Shown: positions 1-9,105, counted from the first letter of the stretch. The stretch is DNA of 64,000 nt from Lentzea pudingi (GCF_014646255.1 NZ_BMNC01000001.1:1061722-1125721); one strand, 5' to 3'. The notes: a model not told the origin generated them from the letters alone. Program-made: numbers and translations.

Positions 1-442
1 AGACGGCACGTGCTACGCAAGCGGGCTTCGGGGAGCCCTCGATCTCGACGGTGAAGTCGACGGTGAGCTGGACGCCGTCACCCGGCACGTCCTCGACGGA
101 CGCGACCTGCCCGAGCAGCCGGATCTTGGCGCCGACCGGGACGGGCGCGGGGAACCGCACCTTGTCCAGGCCGTAGTTGAGGCTCATCCGCACGCCCGAG
201 ACCTCGAGCAGTTCGGTCATCAACGGGATGAGCAGGGCCAGCGTCAGGTAGCCGTGCGCGATCGTGCCGCCGAACGGGCCGGTGGCGGCGCGTTCCGGGT
301 CGACGTGGATCCACTGGTGGTCGTCGGTGGCGGAGGCGAACGTGTCGACGCGGCCCTGGTCGATCTGGAGCCAGTCGGTGTGCCCGAGGCTTCTGCCCGC
401 CAGGGCCTTGAGTCCGGCGATTCCTTGGACGGAGATGGTCAC
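1..442 (-). CDS. MaoC-family (R)-specific enoyl-CoA hydratase, partial
   Basis: The 147 visible residues form a MaoC-like hot-dog fold of the single-domain (R)-hydratase type, which hydrates trans-2-enoyl-CoA to 3-hydroxyacyl-CoA. The hydratase signature is clear: an Asp-Asp-His-Gln-Trp-Ile-His stretch at about residues 40-46, followed by GPFGGTIAHGYLTLALL at about 55-71, giving the catalytic Asp and His. Proteins of this type are about 150 aa, so only a few C-terminal residues should be missing at the window edge. The GTG start at 442 overlaps the TGA of the upstream amidohydrolase gene by 4 bases, so it is the last visible gene of a coupled three-gene operon. The substrate is not visible; the operon suggests a CoA-bound intermediate. 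Confidence 0.85.
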   Translation of the reverse strand, partial: MTISVQGIAGLKALAGRSLGHTDWLQIDQGRVDTFASATDDHQWIHVDPERAATGPFGGTIAHGYLTLALLIPLMTELLEVSGVRMSLNYGLDKVRFPAPVPVGAKIRLLGQVASVEDVPGDGVQLTVDFTVEIEGSPKPACVARAV

Positions 443-1329
443 GCGTCCTCCTTCACGAGTCCCAGCAGGCGAGCGGCGTTGTGCTTGAGGATCTTGGGGC
501 GGACCTCGTCGGAGATCTCGATCTTCGCGAAGTCGGCGAGCCAGCGGTCTGGGGTGATCACCGGGTGGTCCGAGCCGAACAGGACCTTGTCCTGCAGCAG
601 GGTGTTGGCGTAGCGGACGAGCTGCGGCGGGAAGTACTTCGGCGACCAGCCCGACAGGTCGATGTGCACGAACGGTTTGTGCGTGGCCACCGCCAGCGCC
701 TCGTCCTGCCACGGGAACGACGGGTGCGCGAGCACGATCCGCAGGTGCGGGAAGTCGACGGCGACGTCGTCCACGAGCATCGGGTTGGAGTGCTTGAGCC
801 TGATGCCGCCGCCACCGGGCACGCCGGCACCGATCCCCGTCTGTCCACTGTGGAACAGCGCGGGCACGCCGAGTTCCTCGATCACCTCGTAGAGCGGGTA
901 CGCCATCCGGTCGTCCGGCGAGAAGTCCTGGAGGCTCGGGTGGAACTTGAAGCCCCGCACTCCGTGCTCCTCGACGAGCCTGCGGGCCTCGCGGACGGCC
1001 GTGCGGCCCTTCCACGGGTCGACGCTCGCGAACGGGATCAGCACGTCGGCGTGTTCGGCGCAGGAGGCCGCGATCTCCTCGTTGGAGATGCGCGGATGGC
1101 CGGTGGCGTGCTCCGCGTCGACCGTGAAGATCACCGCGGCCATCCTGCGCTCGCGGTAGATCGCTGCGGTTTCGGCGATCGTCGGCTGGCGGTGGGCTGC
1201 CTTGAAGTACTTGGCGGACGCTTCGAGCAGCGCGGGGCTCAGCGAGCTGTGGCCGTCGCCGGAGACCTCCGCGTGGGTGTGGACGTCGATCGCGACGAGT
1301 TCGTCGACATTCATCTTGGGAACGTTCAC
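439..1329 (-). CDS. Amidohydrolase-2 family metal-dependent hydrolase/decarboxylase
   Basis: Encodes 296 aa of the amidohydrolase 2 (ACMSD-like) TIM-barrel family, which acts as cytosolic hydrolases or non-oxidative decarboxylases. Seen directly: the metal-binding HTHAEV motif close to the N-terminus, a barrel His in ALFHSGQTG and in VLAHPSFPW, and the C-terminal FGSDHPVITPDRWL with the metal-binding Asp. The GTG at 1329 overlaps the stop of the upstream SDR by 4 bases (GTGA); an ATG five codons later (1314) is an alternative start. A reading frame open much further upstream on this strand is only antibody to the SDR frame and has no family features. Function within the operon is inferred to be ring-cleavage product or lactone processing; the exact substrate is unknown. 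Confidence 0.85.
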   Translation of the reverse strand: MNVPKMNVDELVAIDVHTHAEVSGDGHSSLSPALLEASAKYFKAAHRQPTIAETAAIYRERRMAAVIFTVDAEHATGHPRISNEEIAASCAEHADVLIPFASVDPWKGRTAVREARRLVEEHGVRGFKFHPSLQDFSPDDRMAYPLYEVIEELGVPALFHSGQTGIGAGVPGGGGIRLKHSNPMLVDDVAVDFPHLRIVLAHPSFPWQDEALAVATHKPFVHIDLSGWSPKYFPPQLVRYANTLLQDKVLFGSDHPVITPDRWLADFAKIEISDEVRPKILKHNAARLLGLVKEDA

Positions 1330-2204
1330 GGTGCCACCGGTGCCGGGATCCCGTAGGTCTCCGGCTCGAACTCGCCGAAACGGCCGGCGATGGCGGCCGC
1401 GTCCCACCCGCCGTCGGCGAACAGCACCTGCTTCTCGGCCGGGTGCGACCACAGCGCGAGCCGGTCGCCGCCGATGCCGATCGCTTGTCCCGTGACACCT
1501 TTGGCCGCGTCCGAGGCGAGGTAGACGATCAGGGAGGCGACGTCCTCGACCGTGCCCAGGCCCTCGTCGCGCCGCACCCACGCCGGCAGCGGCGCGCCCG
1601 TCCGTTCGGACTCCTCGATCAACGGCGCGAACGCCGGGATCGTGCGGGTCATCTCGGTGGCGGCGACGGGGACGACCGCGTTGACGGCGACGTCCGACCG
1701 GGCGAGCTCCAGCGCCCAGGTCCGCGCCATGGCGGCGATCCCGGCCTTGGCGGCGGAGTAGTTGGTCTGCCCGAAGTTGCCGCGCTGCCCTGCGGGTGAG
1801 GCGACCAGCACCAGGCTGCCGCCCGTGCCCTGCTCCCGCATCCGCACGGCCGCCGCGCGGGCGCAGGTGAAGGTGCCGCGCAGGTGCACGTTGATCACGG
1901 CGTCGAAGTCGTCGTCCGTCATCTTCCACAGCACCCGGTCACGCAGGATGCCGGCGTTCGTGACCAGCACGTCGAGCCGTCCGAACTCCTCCACGGCGGT
2001 GGCGACCAGCGCCTCGGCGGTCTCGGCCGGTCCGACCGGCGCGACGACCGCCCGGCCGCCGATGTCCGCCGCGACCTCCTGGGCCGACTCGTCCACGTCG
2101 TTGACCACGACCTGGGCCCCGTTGCGCGCCAACGCTTCCGCGTAAGCCCTGCCCAGCCCGCGGCCGGCACCGGTGACGATCGCGACCTTTCCCGTCAGCT
2201 CCAT
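1326..2204 (-). CDS. Short-chain dehydrogenase/reductase (hydroxyacyl-CoA dehydrogenase type)
   Basis: Encodes 292 aa. The N-terminal TGAGRGLGRAYA is the SDR nucleotide-binding TGxxxGxG motif, NAG is present in LVTNAGILRD, and the catalytic Tyr-x3-Lys is in NYSAAKAG. The sequence resembles the dehydrogenase part of peroxisomal multifunctional enzyme type 2, which fits its coupling with a MaoC hydratase. The ATG at 2204 has a GGAGAGG ribosome-binding site; a start 16 codons upstream would put non-conserved residues before the Rossmann strand. First gene of the SDR-amidohydrolase-MaoC operon and divergent from the PaaX gene, its likely regulator. There is an extension of about 40 residues after the usual SDR C-terminus (ending in PETYGIPAPVAP), typical of this subgroup. 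Confidence 0.87.
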   Translation of the reverse strand: MELTGKVAIVTGAGRGLGRAYAEALARNGAQVVVNDVDESAQEVAADIGGRAVVAPVGPAETAEALVATAVEEFGRLDVLVTNAGILRDRVLWKMTDDDFDAVINVHLRGTFTCARAAAVRMREQGTGGSLVLVASPAGQRGNFGQTNYSAAKAGIAAMARTWALELARSDVAVNAVVPVAATEMTRTIPAFAPLIEESERTGAPLPAWVRRDEGLGTVEDVASLIVYLASDAAKGVTGQAIGIGGDRLALWSHPAEKQVLFADGGWDAAAIAGRFGEFEPETYGIPAPVAP

Positions 2205-2284
2205 CAAGCGTGTCCTCTCCGTGGCGTCGCGACCAAAGTAGGGCATATTCATGACGCTCGTCTAGATGCTGCCCAACATGTATC

Positions 2285-3082
2285 GTGAGCAGTGTGACGC
2301 CCCAGTCCTTGATGCTCAACTTCCTGGGCCTGTACGTGTTCGGCCGCGGCATCGCGGTCTACTCGGGCAGCGTGATCGACGTGTTCGGGCGCGTGGACGT
2401 CTCCGAGGAGGCGGTGCGCTCGACGCTGACGCGCATGGCCTCACGCGGCCTGCTCACCAAGCACCGCAGCGGCCGCAAGGTCTACTTCGGACTCACCCCG
2501 CGCGCGACGGACGTCCTGCGCGACGGTGAACGGCGGATCTGGCAGCGCGGCGCCGTCAACCGCGACTGGGACGGCACCTGGACCCTGGTGGGGTTCTCCC
2601 TGCCGGAGGGGCGGCGCGGCGAACGGCACGACCTGCGCTCGCAACTGCAGTGGGCGGGCTTCGGCCCGGTGCAGAACGGTCTGTGGATCGCCCCCGGCAC
2701 GCACGACGTGACCGGGCTGGTCGAGGGACTCGCGGAGAACGTCACGGTCTTCACCGCCCAGCACGCCAAGCCGACCGAGGCCGTGGACCTGGCGCGCCGC
2801 GCGTTCGACACGGCCGCGATCGCCGCCCGCTACCAGGACTTCCTCGCGAGGTGGCGCGAGCCGGACGCGTCGCTGCCCGACGACCTGGCCCGTCAGCTGC
2901 TGCTGCACGGCGACTGGCTCGACCTCGTGCGCCAGGACCCCCACCTGCCGGCCGAGCTGCTGGCGTGCGACTGGCCGGCGATCGAGGCCGAGAGGCTGTT
3001 CCAGTCCTTGGCCACGCGCTACGCCGAGACCGCGACCCCGCTCGCGGTCGCCGCCATCGAGTCGATCGAGGTTGCCGGCTAG
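2285..3082 (+). CDS. PaaX-family transcriptional regulator
   Basis: Encodes 265 aa. An N-terminal winged helix (about residues 10-75, with VSEEAVRSTLTRMASRGLL) is followed by the central PaaX domain (RDWDGTWTLVGFSLPE, SQLQWAGFGPVQNGLWIAP) and the PaaX C-terminal domain. PaaX repressors sense phenylacetyl-CoA or related aryl-CoA esters. The gene diverges from the SDR-amidohydrolase-MaoC operon across 80 bp, which makes that operon its probable target. The GTG at 2285 is used because the family-conserved N-terminus begins at once; GTG 2294 is also possible. No effector can be read from sequence. Confidence 0.88.
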   Translation: MSSVTPQSLMLNFLGLYVFGRGIAVYSGSVIDVFGRVDVSEEAVRSTLTRMASRGLLTKHRSGRKVYFGLTPRATDVLRDGERRIWQRGAVNRDWDGTWTLVGFSLPEGRRGERHDLRSQLQWAGFGPVQNGLWIAPGTHDVTGLVEGLAENVTVFTAQHAKPTEAVDLARRAFDTAAIAARYQDFLARWREPDASLPDDLARQLLLHGDWLDLVRQDPHLPAELLACDWPAIEAERLFQSLATRYAETATPLAVAAIESIEVAG

Positions 3083-3172
3083 GGCGTGGCGCTGTCTCGG
3101 GAATGGCGCTACCGGGAGCAGATCGGCCTCGGCTGACGGCGGGGGTGCCGGCCTGGCGAGGCCGGCACCGGG

Positions 3173-3574
3173 TCACGCCACCGCGGTCCCTTCGAGTTCC
3201 ACCAGCAGCATAGGCAGCGCCAGCCTGCTCACCCCGAGCATCGTGGTCGGCGGGGCCACCCGTGCCGCGCCGAGCCGCGCCGCCAGCACGCCGTAGTGCT
3301 GGAACAGCAGGTCGACGTCGGTCGTGTACACGTTCAGCCGCACGAGGTGTGCGAGCGTCATCCCCGCCTCGGCCAGCACCGCCTCCAGGTTGTCGAGGCT
3401 CAGTGCCAGCTGCGCCGCCATGTCACCGGCGTGCTCGGGCTTGCCGTCGCCGTTCATCGACGTCTGCCCGGCGCAGTACAGCGTCCTGCTCTGCCCGGTC
3501 ACGACCTCGCCCTGGTGGTAGCCCAGCTCCGCCGACCACGTCCACGGGTTGACCGGCGTTCGTTCCACAGCCAC
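3173..3574 (-). CDS. RidA/YjgF-family enamine/imine deaminase-like protein
   Basis: Encodes 133 aa of the RidA superfamily, small trimeric proteins that hydrolyse reactive enamine/imine intermediates or act in specific catabolic paths. Family features: LYCAGQTSMNGDG, DNLEAVLAEAGMTL, VRLNVYTTDVD and a C-terminal PMLLVELEG. The usual Arg in the R-x-C/V-x-x-x-x-L segment reads LGAARVAPPTTMLGV, close to family form. GTG 3574 is preferred because GGAG stands 5 bases upstream. It diverges from a WYL regulator at 3664, so a regulator-target pair is likely. Confidence 0.85.
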   Translation of the reverse strand: MAVERTPVNPWTWSAELGYHQGEVVTGQSRTLYCAGQTSMNGDGKPEHAGDMAAQLALSLDNLEAVLAEAGMTLAHLVRLNVYTTDVDLLFQHYGVLAARLGAARVAPPTTMLGVSRLALPMLLVELEGTAVA

Positions 3575-3663
3575 GACAGCTCCATTCGATCTTTTCGACA
3601 GTGCCGTGAGCGTCGCAAGCAATACACGACATCCTGTGTCACGTATTCCCGTACGGTTCTCGC

Positions 3664-4662
3664 ATGCGTGCCGACCGGCTGGTGTCGCTGGTCCTGCTGC
3701 TGCGGCGGCACGGTCAGCTGTCGGCGGCCACCCTGGCCCGCGAGCTCGAGGTCTCCACCCGGACGGTCCTGCGCGACATCGAGGCGTTGTCCGCCGCGGG
3801 TGTCCCGGTCTACGCCGAACGCGGCCGGCACGGCGGTTTCGCGCTGCTGCCCGGTTTCCGGACCGAGCTGACCGGCCTGAACCACGACGAGGCGCTCGCC
3901 CTGCTGGTCGCCGGCTCCCGGCGGGGCGCGCAGGTGTTCGGGCTCGGCTCGTCGCTCGCCTCGGCGATGCTGAAGGTGGTCGACGCGCTGCCGGAGAGCT
4001 ACCGGCGGACGGCCGCCGGTGCGGCGGAACGGTTGCTCATCGACCCCGAGATCGACCTTCTCTCGCGGCGCGTGGCGGAGGAGGAGCTGCCGGACGAGGT
4101 CGTGGCGGAGGTCCGGCGCGCGGTGTTCGCGGGCCACCGGTTGCGGATCCGCTACGAGGCCGGGGATGCGGAGCCGGAGTGGCGCACGGTCGACCCGATC
4201 GGACTGGTCACCGTGCGGGAGCAGGGGTATCTGCTGGCCACGCGATTGGGGGAGGACCGGACCTACCGGCTGTCGCGCATCCTCGCCGCCGAGGAGCTGG
4301 ACGAACCGGCGCAGCGGCCGGACCGGGTGGACCTGGACCGGGTCTGGCAGGAGCGCGGCACGCGGTTCCGGGCCGGCGGGGAGCAGGTCGCCGTGGTGCT
4401 GCGGGTGCGTCCGGCGCGGCGGGAGGAGCTGGTGGGGACCGCGCTGGCCGTGCTCGCCGAGGAACCGGACGGGGAGTGGCTGCGGATGGAGGTCACCTTC
4501 CAGGACTCGCGGCACGCGGAGTGGGCGGTGTGGCAGCTGTCCACGGGCGCGGAAGCCCTGGAGCCGCAGTGGCTGCGGGAGTCGCTGCGGGACCGGGCGG
4601 GTGCGGTGGCCGCCCGGTACGGGGAAGGGCGCGAGCGGCCGGAATCGCTCGCGCCCGAGTGA
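3664..4662 (+). CDS. YafY-type HTH/WYL-domain transcriptional regulator
   Basis: Encodes 332 aa. N-terminal HTH_11 (RADRLVSLVLLLRRHGQLSAA to TVLRDIEALSAAGVPVYAERG, about residues 1-60), then a WYL domain from about residue 140 (VRRAVFAGHRLRIRYEAGD; the namesake Trp-Tyr-Leu reads Gly-Tyr-Leu), then a WCX dimer domain. WYL proteins sense small ligands or nucleic acid and often control an adjacent gene. The divergent RidA gene 89 bp away is the obvious candidate target. It lies head-on to the secreted protein gene that ends at 4666, with only 3 bases between. Confidence 0.87.
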   Translation: MRADRLVSLVLLLRRHGQLSAATLARELEVSTRTVLRDIEALSAAGVPVYAERGRHGGFALLPGFRTELTGLNHDEALALLVAGSRRGAQVFGLGSSLASAMLKVVDALPESYRRTAAGAAERLLIDPEIDLLSRRVAEEELPDEVVAEVRRAVFAGHRLRIRYEAGDAEPEWRTVDPIGLVTVREQGYLLATRLGEDRTYRLSRILAAEELDEPAQRPDRVDLDRVWQERGTRFRAGGEQVAVVLRVRPARREELVGTALAVLAEEPDGEWLRMEVTFQDSRHAEWAVWQLSTGAEALEPQWLRESLRDRAGAVAARYGEGRERPESLAPE

Positions 4663-4665
4663 GGA

Positions 4666-6921
4666 TCAGACCCGGCAGGGCGAGCCACCGGGATGACCCG
4701 GCTTGGCCTCGACGTTGGCCTTCGCCTCACCGATCACCACGTCGGTCAGCAGCGTGTCGACCACGACGGCCTGCTGCACCACGCTGGTCGCGGTGGTCGT
4801 CGTGCTGTTGAGCCGCAACGACCCGATCACCAGCGGGATCGTCAGCGGCGCACTGCCCACGGTCACCGACAGCCCGTTGATCTTCAACGAGGCGATCGTC
4901 GACGACCCCGCGAACTGCGGCACGAGGCCGCCGGTACCCGCCACGCAGGTGACCGACGCGTTCGACTCGATCACGCCGATCTCGATCGTGAGCAGACCGC
5001 TCGTCACGCGGGTCTGCTCGATGCGCGCCCGTCCCGTGGCGAGGTCGGTCGTCGCGGGCGCGGTGCCCGTGAGGTCGTCCGGTGTCTGGTCGGTCCTCGC
5101 GTCGAGCGCGGTGGCCCGCACGGTGAGGATGCCCGCGTTGAGCTGGACGTTCGCCAGCGTCTCGTGGTCGTCGACGCACGGGACGTCCTGCGGGTTCGCC
5201 CTCGTCGACACGATGCCCGCGAGGTTGAGCGCGGTGGCCTGGCAGGAGAACACGCCGGTGCGTTCGGACGTCTTGATCCGCAGGTCGGACAGGACGGGGC
5301 TGTCACCGGCCGCGTTCGCGGTCAGCGTCGCCCGGACCTCGATGTAGCGACCGGTCTTCGCGAACGTGACGCCGTTGCTCACCGGTGTGAAGCTCTGCCC
5401 GGCCAGGCCCGCCTCCGTGTCGGACGTCCTCGCCTCGACGACGATCGACGTGCCCGGCGGCACGGCGCCCTGCGCCTCGGTGTTCCAGGTGACCGTGCCC
5501 CACGGACGGCCGTTGGTGCCGCCGTCCTGCACGACGCTCCACGTCCCCTGAGGCGCGGTGATCTCGCCGAGCACCGATCCGGTCATGTCGCTGTAGTTGT
5601 ACGGACCGGCGCCCGCGCCGAGGTCGACCGTCATGTCCACCGCGCCGACGGTGTGACCACCGCCGCCGACCGGACCGGCGTCCGGGTCGATGCGCTGCGC
5701 GTTGTTGGTGCTGATGTTGGTGACCCACACCTTGCCGTTGCTGTCGATCGCGACGCCGGTCGGGCCGACGCCACCGGGCAGCGGGACGTTGCCGACGTAC
5801 GTGCCGTCGGTGCGCAGGTGCCCGACCGTGGTCGCACCGTTCAACGAGTGCGCGACCCAGACGTTGCCGTCGTTGTCGACCGCGACGCCCTGCGCGTTCT
5901 GGCTGCCGTGGCCGAACGCGCCGAGCAGCGTGCCGTCCGGCGCGAGCTTCGCGACGCGGTTGCCGGAGAAGTTCGTGTGCCAGATCTCGCCGGTGACCGG
6001 GTCCATGCCGAGGCCGTAGTCGCCGTGGGTGCCGTCGAGGCACGCGTGGGTGCCGGCGACGGGGTCGTAGCGCAGGGTGCCGAAGTTGCGCGCGGACCAG
6101 AGCGTGCCGGCCTTGTCGATCAGACCGCCGTAGCCGCCGCAGCCCACGTTGAACTGCGTGCCGGTGGCCTGGCCGTCGGCGTCGAGCAGTTCGTGGTCGA
6201 GGTCCTGGCCGCCCGTCCACAGGCGGTTCTGGGCGTCGACGGCGACCGTGCGGGTGTTGCTGCCGGTGACGCGGGCGTAGTTGATGACGCACTCGTCGGC
6301 GGCGGTGGTGACGCCGCCGTTGTCGTCGGCGCCGCCCGCGTTGGTCCACGGGCGGACGTCACCGAGGCCGCGGCTGGTGGCGATCAGGCCGTCCTGGTCG
6401 CGGTCGACGCACTTGTTGTAGGCGAAGGGGCCCTTGAGGTAGTCGCCGGCGGGGTTGGCGGTGCCGTCGGAGTCGACGCGCGTGCCGCCCTGGATGACAC
6501 CGATGCGGGTGACCGAGCCCCGGCCGCCCGCGCCCTCGTTGCGGTTGGACAGCCACGTGCTGCCGAACTTGTCGACGGTCGTGCGGGACGGGTTGCGACC
6601 GCGGCCGTCCGGGGCGGAGGCCCATTCACCGACGATCTGGCCGGTGTTCACGTCGATGCGGACCATTGTCCCGCGCGCCGAGGCGGCGACGTTGACGTAG
6701 GGGAAGAAGACGGTCGAACGGTTCAGCTGGAGCTGGTTGTTGTTCGGGGCGTCGTGGTTGACGTCCTGGGAGACGCCGTTGTCGAAATCGGCGTCGAGCG
6801 TGTACAGGACGTCGGTGCCGGGGACCGGTGCGGCGAACGCCGGTACGGCGAGTGCGGCGAGCAGGAACGACGTGGTGGTGAGCGCGAGCACCGGTCTGGC
6901 GCGGTGCCGTGAGTGGTTCAT
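4666..6921 (-). CDS. Secreted beta-propeller (NHL/virginiamycin B lyase-like) protein
   Basis: Encodes 751 aa with a signal peptide (positively charged NHSRHRARP, hydrophobic core, cleavage near AVPAFA-APVPG, about residue 31). Residues about 60-420 hold repeated blades of the type VDNDGNVWVAHS, IDSNGKVWVTNIS and MDPVTGEIWHTNFSGN, as in NHL or Vgb-like six-bladed propellers. The C-terminal half (about 430-751) is beta-rich and resembles the choice-of-anchor P region found in actinobacterial exported proteins (VQLNAGILTVRATAL). Internal Cys pairs suggest disulfides after export. No catalytic motif is recognised, so a binding role is more likely than lyase activity. The ATG at 6921 has GGAG 6 bases upstream. 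Monocistronic, preceded by a 281-bp region. Confidence 0.75.
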   Translation of the reverse strand: MNHSRHRARPVLALTTTSFLLAALAVPAFAAPVPGTDVLYTLDADFDNGVSQDVNHDAPNNNQLQLNRSTVFFPYVNVAASARGTMVRIDVNTGQIVGEWASAPDGRGRNPSRTTVDKFGSTWLSNRNEGAGGRGSVTRIGVIQGGTRVDSDGTANPAGDYLKGPFAYNKCVDRDQDGLIATSRGLGDVRPWTNAGGADDNGGVTTAADECVINYARVTGSNTRTVAVDAQNRLWTGGQDLDHELLDADGQATGTQFNVGCGGYGGLIDKAGTLWSARNFGTLRYDPVAGTHACLDGTHGDYGLGMDPVTGEIWHTNFSGNRVAKLAPDGTLLGAFGHGSQNAQGVAVDNDGNVWVAHSLNGATTVGHLRTDGTYVGNVPLPGGVGPTGVAIDSNGKVWVTNISTNNAQRIDPDAGPVGGGGHTVGAVDMTVDLGAGAGPYNYSDMTGSVLGEITAPQGTWSVVQDGGTNGRPWGTVTWNTEAQGAVPPGTSIVVEARTSDTEAGLAGQSFTPVSNGVTFAKTGRYIEVRATLTANAAGDSPVLSDLRIKTSERTGVFSCQATALNLAGIVSTRANPQDVPCVDDHETLANVQLNAGILTVRATALDARTDQTPDDLTGTAPATTDLATGRARIEQTRVTSGLLTIEIGVIESNASVTCVAGTGGLVPQFAGSSTIASLKINGLSVTVGSAPLTIPLVIGSLRLNSTTTTATSVVQQAVVVDTLLTDVVIGEAKANVEAKPGHPGGSPCRV

Positions 6922-7202
6922 GGCAGCTCCGTTCGGGTGAGATGAACCGGACATACGTCCGGAACACACCGAAAGGAGTCGATGTTTCGAAGAATGCGTT
7001 ACCGAATATTCCTGATGCCAGCGGAGATGTAATCGCCGAATTATCGCGGAATTTCACCAAATGCGGCTCGGCGTCGCGCGGACGGATCAGTGAGGACGTA
7101 CAGGTCGTGTGACCCGCTCTGGACGGCCTGCGGCAATCAGGTGGTGGATTGCGTCGTCCAGGTCGTCTTCCGTCGAAACACGGATATTCCTACGCTGGGG
7201 CG
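6922..7202. promoter_or_regulatory. AT-richer intergenic region between divergent genes
   Basis: This 281-bp gap separates the secreted propeller gene (minus strand) from the MFS gene (plus strand). It is visibly richer in A/T than its surroundings (for example near 6980-7060), as expected for promoters. An inverted repeat CCGGACATACGTCCGG at 6947-6962, 26 bp before the propeller ATG, is a candidate operator or 5' UTR hairpin. No small coding gene with a plausible start and codon pattern was found. Confidence 0.35.
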
Positions 7203-8444
7203 ATGGGGGACACGAGCGCCGGTACGTCCGGGCGCGACTTCAGCCGTTACCTGAACGCGCGGGTGTTATCGGTGGTCGGCGCCGTGGTGTCGGCGGTGGC
7301 GTTGCCCGTCCTCGTCTACCAGCTGACCGGCTCGGCGGGCTGGACGTCGGCCGTCACGGCGGCGGAAGCCTTGCCGTACCTGGTGTTCGGGCTGCTGGCC
7401 GGTGCTCTCGCGGACCGGTTGGACCGCAGGCTGATGATGGTGGCGATGGACCTCGCGGTCGCCGCCGTGCTGCTCAGCGTGCCGCTGGCGTGGCTGGCCG
7501 GCGGGCTGACGGCGCCGCATGTGGTCGTGGTGGCGTTCACGACGCAGACGGCGTTCGTGTTCTTCGACGCGGCGAACTTCGGCGCGCTGCCCGCGTTGGT
7601 GGGCAAGGAGAAGCTCGCCGCCGCCTACTCGACGTTGTACGGGCGCACGACCGTCGTGGAACTCGTCGTGCCGGGGGCGACGGGACTGCTCGTGGCGATC
7701 GTCGCCCCGGCCGCGTTGCTGGCCGTGAACGCGTTGACGGCCGTGGGTTCGGCGTTGTTGTTGCGCGCGATCACCAGCAGCATGGCCAATCCACGGCCGG
7801 TGCGCGGCGGGAGCGAACTCGTCACGGACGTGAAAGAGGGCCTGCGGTTCCTCTGGCACGAACCGATCATCCGCGTCCTCACCCTTGTCGGCGCCACGCA
7901 CTCGGTGGCGAGCGGCGCGTGGATGGCGGTGCTCGTGCCGTTCGCCGACCAGGTCCTGGGCGTGGCACCGAAGGGGGACGCGCGGCTGGCCGTGTTGTTC
8001 AGCTGCTGGGGCGTGGGCGCGGTCGTCGCGTCACGGGTGTTCCCGCGGGTCACGGCACGCTGGGGCAACGCGAAGGTGGCGCTGGCCGCGTTGCCGCTCT
8101 CGCTGCTCAGCGGCGTCCTCGTGCTGGTCAGCGGGCACTGGCTCGTGCTGTGCGCGACGGCGACGTGCTGGGGCGTCACCGGCGCGGTCGCGGTGATCAA
8201 CGGGATCACCTACCGGCAGCAGGTGTGCCCGGAGGACCTGCAGTCGCGGGTGAACACGACGGCGCGGATGGTGGCCTGGGGTCTCGGCCAGCCCCTCGGC
8301 GCGGGGCTGGCCGGCGTGCTGTCGGTCGCGGCCGGTGATCCGCGGGCGGGGCTCGCCGCCGGTCTCGCCGTGTTGCTGGCGGGCGTCGCCGCGGCGTGGG
8401 TGTCGCCGGTGCTGCGCGGTCAGAAGTACCGCAGCCAGACGTGA
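7203..8444 (+). CDS. MFS transporter (EntS/MFS_3-like)
   Basis: Encodes 413 aa with about 12 hydrophobic segments. The cytoplasmic loop between helices 2 and 3 has the MFS motif A form GALADRLDRRLMM. Overall form (MFS_3, enterobactin-exporter-like) suggests an exporter of a small molecule driven by proton motive force. The ATG at 7203 is chosen because the conserved NARVLSVVGAVVSAVALP follows shortly; the ribosome site is weak. It stands alone between the propeller gene and the convergent TetR gene, so its substrate cannot be guessed. Confidence 0.82.
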   Translation: MGDTSAGTSGRDFSRYLNARVLSVVGAVVSAVALPVLVYQLTGSAGWTSAVTAAEALPYLVFGLLAGALADRLDRRLMMVAMDLAVAAVLLSVPLAWLAGGLTAPHVVVVAFTTQTAFVFFDAANFGALPALVGKEKLAAAYSTLYGRTTVVELVVPGATGLLVAIVAPAALLAVNALTAVGSALLLRAITSSMANPRPVRGGSELVTDVKEGLRFLWHEPIIRVLTLVGATHSVASGAWMAVLVPFADQVLGVAPKGDARLAVLFSCWGVGAVVASRVFPRVTARWGNAKVALAALPLSLLSGVLVLVSGHWLVLCATATCWGVTGAVAVINGITYRQQVCPEDLQSRVNTTARMVAWGLGQPLGAGLAGVLSVAAGDPRAGLAAGLAVLLAGVAAAWVSPVLRGQKYRSQT

Positions 8445-8535
8445 CCCCACGCCATCGTGTGCTGATGCCAGAAGCCGATGCGGGGTCCCGCACGGGGAGC
8501 GCTCGACGACGTCACCGGGGCATGACGTGCAGATG

Positions 8536-9105
8536 TCACCGGGCGAGCAGCCTGGCGATCCCGAACTCGAACCGCTCGTCGAACGACTCCTCGGCGAGGA
8601 AGGGGAGAACGCGCCGCAGCGACGGCCGTTCTCCCACGTCGAAGCCCTCGGAACTGGGCGGCAGCGCCTGTTCCTCCTGCGCCAGGCCGAGGAGGAAGTA
8701 GATGACGCCCCAGCACGTCCAGGCGGCCTCCTTCGGCGGGAGCCCTCCTTCGAGCAACGCGGCCACGAGTGCCTCGGCGGTGTCCAACGTGGCCGGTTCG
8801 GCGGCGTAGGTGCCCGCGACGACCGCGGCGCCGTCCCGATGCGCCAGCAGGGCCTTGCGATAGCGGCGGGCGATCTCGGCCGCGCGGTCCTGCCAGTGGG
8901 CGGGCAGGTCGTCGAGCGAGACGCCGGCGACGATCGCGTCGGCCATCAGCTCTTCCAGCCGTGCCTTGGTCTTGACGTGCCACAGGACGGTGTTCATCCG
9001 CACGCCGAGCTCCTGGGCGATGGCCCGCATCGACACCGCCTCGGCGCCGCGCTCGTCGAGGATCTCCAGCGCGGTCCGCACCACGTCCGCTTGACTCTTG
9101 GTCAC
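8536..9105 (-). CDS. TetR-family repressor of the divergent flavin monooxygenase
   Basis: Encodes 189 aa: an N-terminal TetR HTH (TALEILDERGAEAVSMRAIA then LGVRMNTVLWHVKTKARL, residues about 9-55) and a TetR_C-type ligand domain as in TetR(class) repressors. The GTG start at 9105 lies inside one arm of a perfect 16-bp inverted repeat (9095-9110/9134-9149), so autorepression is very likely. Divergent from a flavin monooxygenase at 9158. By analogy with other TetR-monooxygenase pairs, the ligand may be an aromatic compound that the enzyme modifies; this is inference. Confidence 0.88.
   Translation of the reverse strand: MTKSQADVVRTALEILDERGAEAVSMRAIAQELGVRMNTVLWHVKTKARLEELMADAIVAGVSLDDLPAHWQDRAAEIARRYRKALLAHRDGAAVVAGTYAAEPATLDTAEALVAALLEGGLPPKEAAWTCWGVIYFLLGLAQEEQALPPSSEGFDVGERPSLRRVLPFLAEESFDERFEFGIARLLAR

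Noticed and set aside
2205..2284. GGGCA/TGCCC half-sites in the PaaX divergent promoter as an operator.
   Set aside because: Arms are 5 bases with long spacing and would occur by chance at this GC content.
4693..6912. Open frame of 739 codons on the plus strand, opposite the secreted propeller gene.
   Set aside because: Composition (Arg/Val/Asp/Gly-rich) is that of an antisense shadow in high-GC DNA; no domain is visible, while the minus frame has a signal peptide and repeats.
7119..7161. CTGGAC...GTCCAG plus GCAATC/GATTGC as a hairpin upstream of the MFS gene.
   Set aside because: Arms are interrupted and asymmetric; too weak to call as a regulator site or terminator.
8494..8508. GGGGAGCGCTCGAC as a third CebR-like operator.
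   Set aside because: Only half of the palindrome is intact and it lies between two convergent gene ends, where an operator is not expected.
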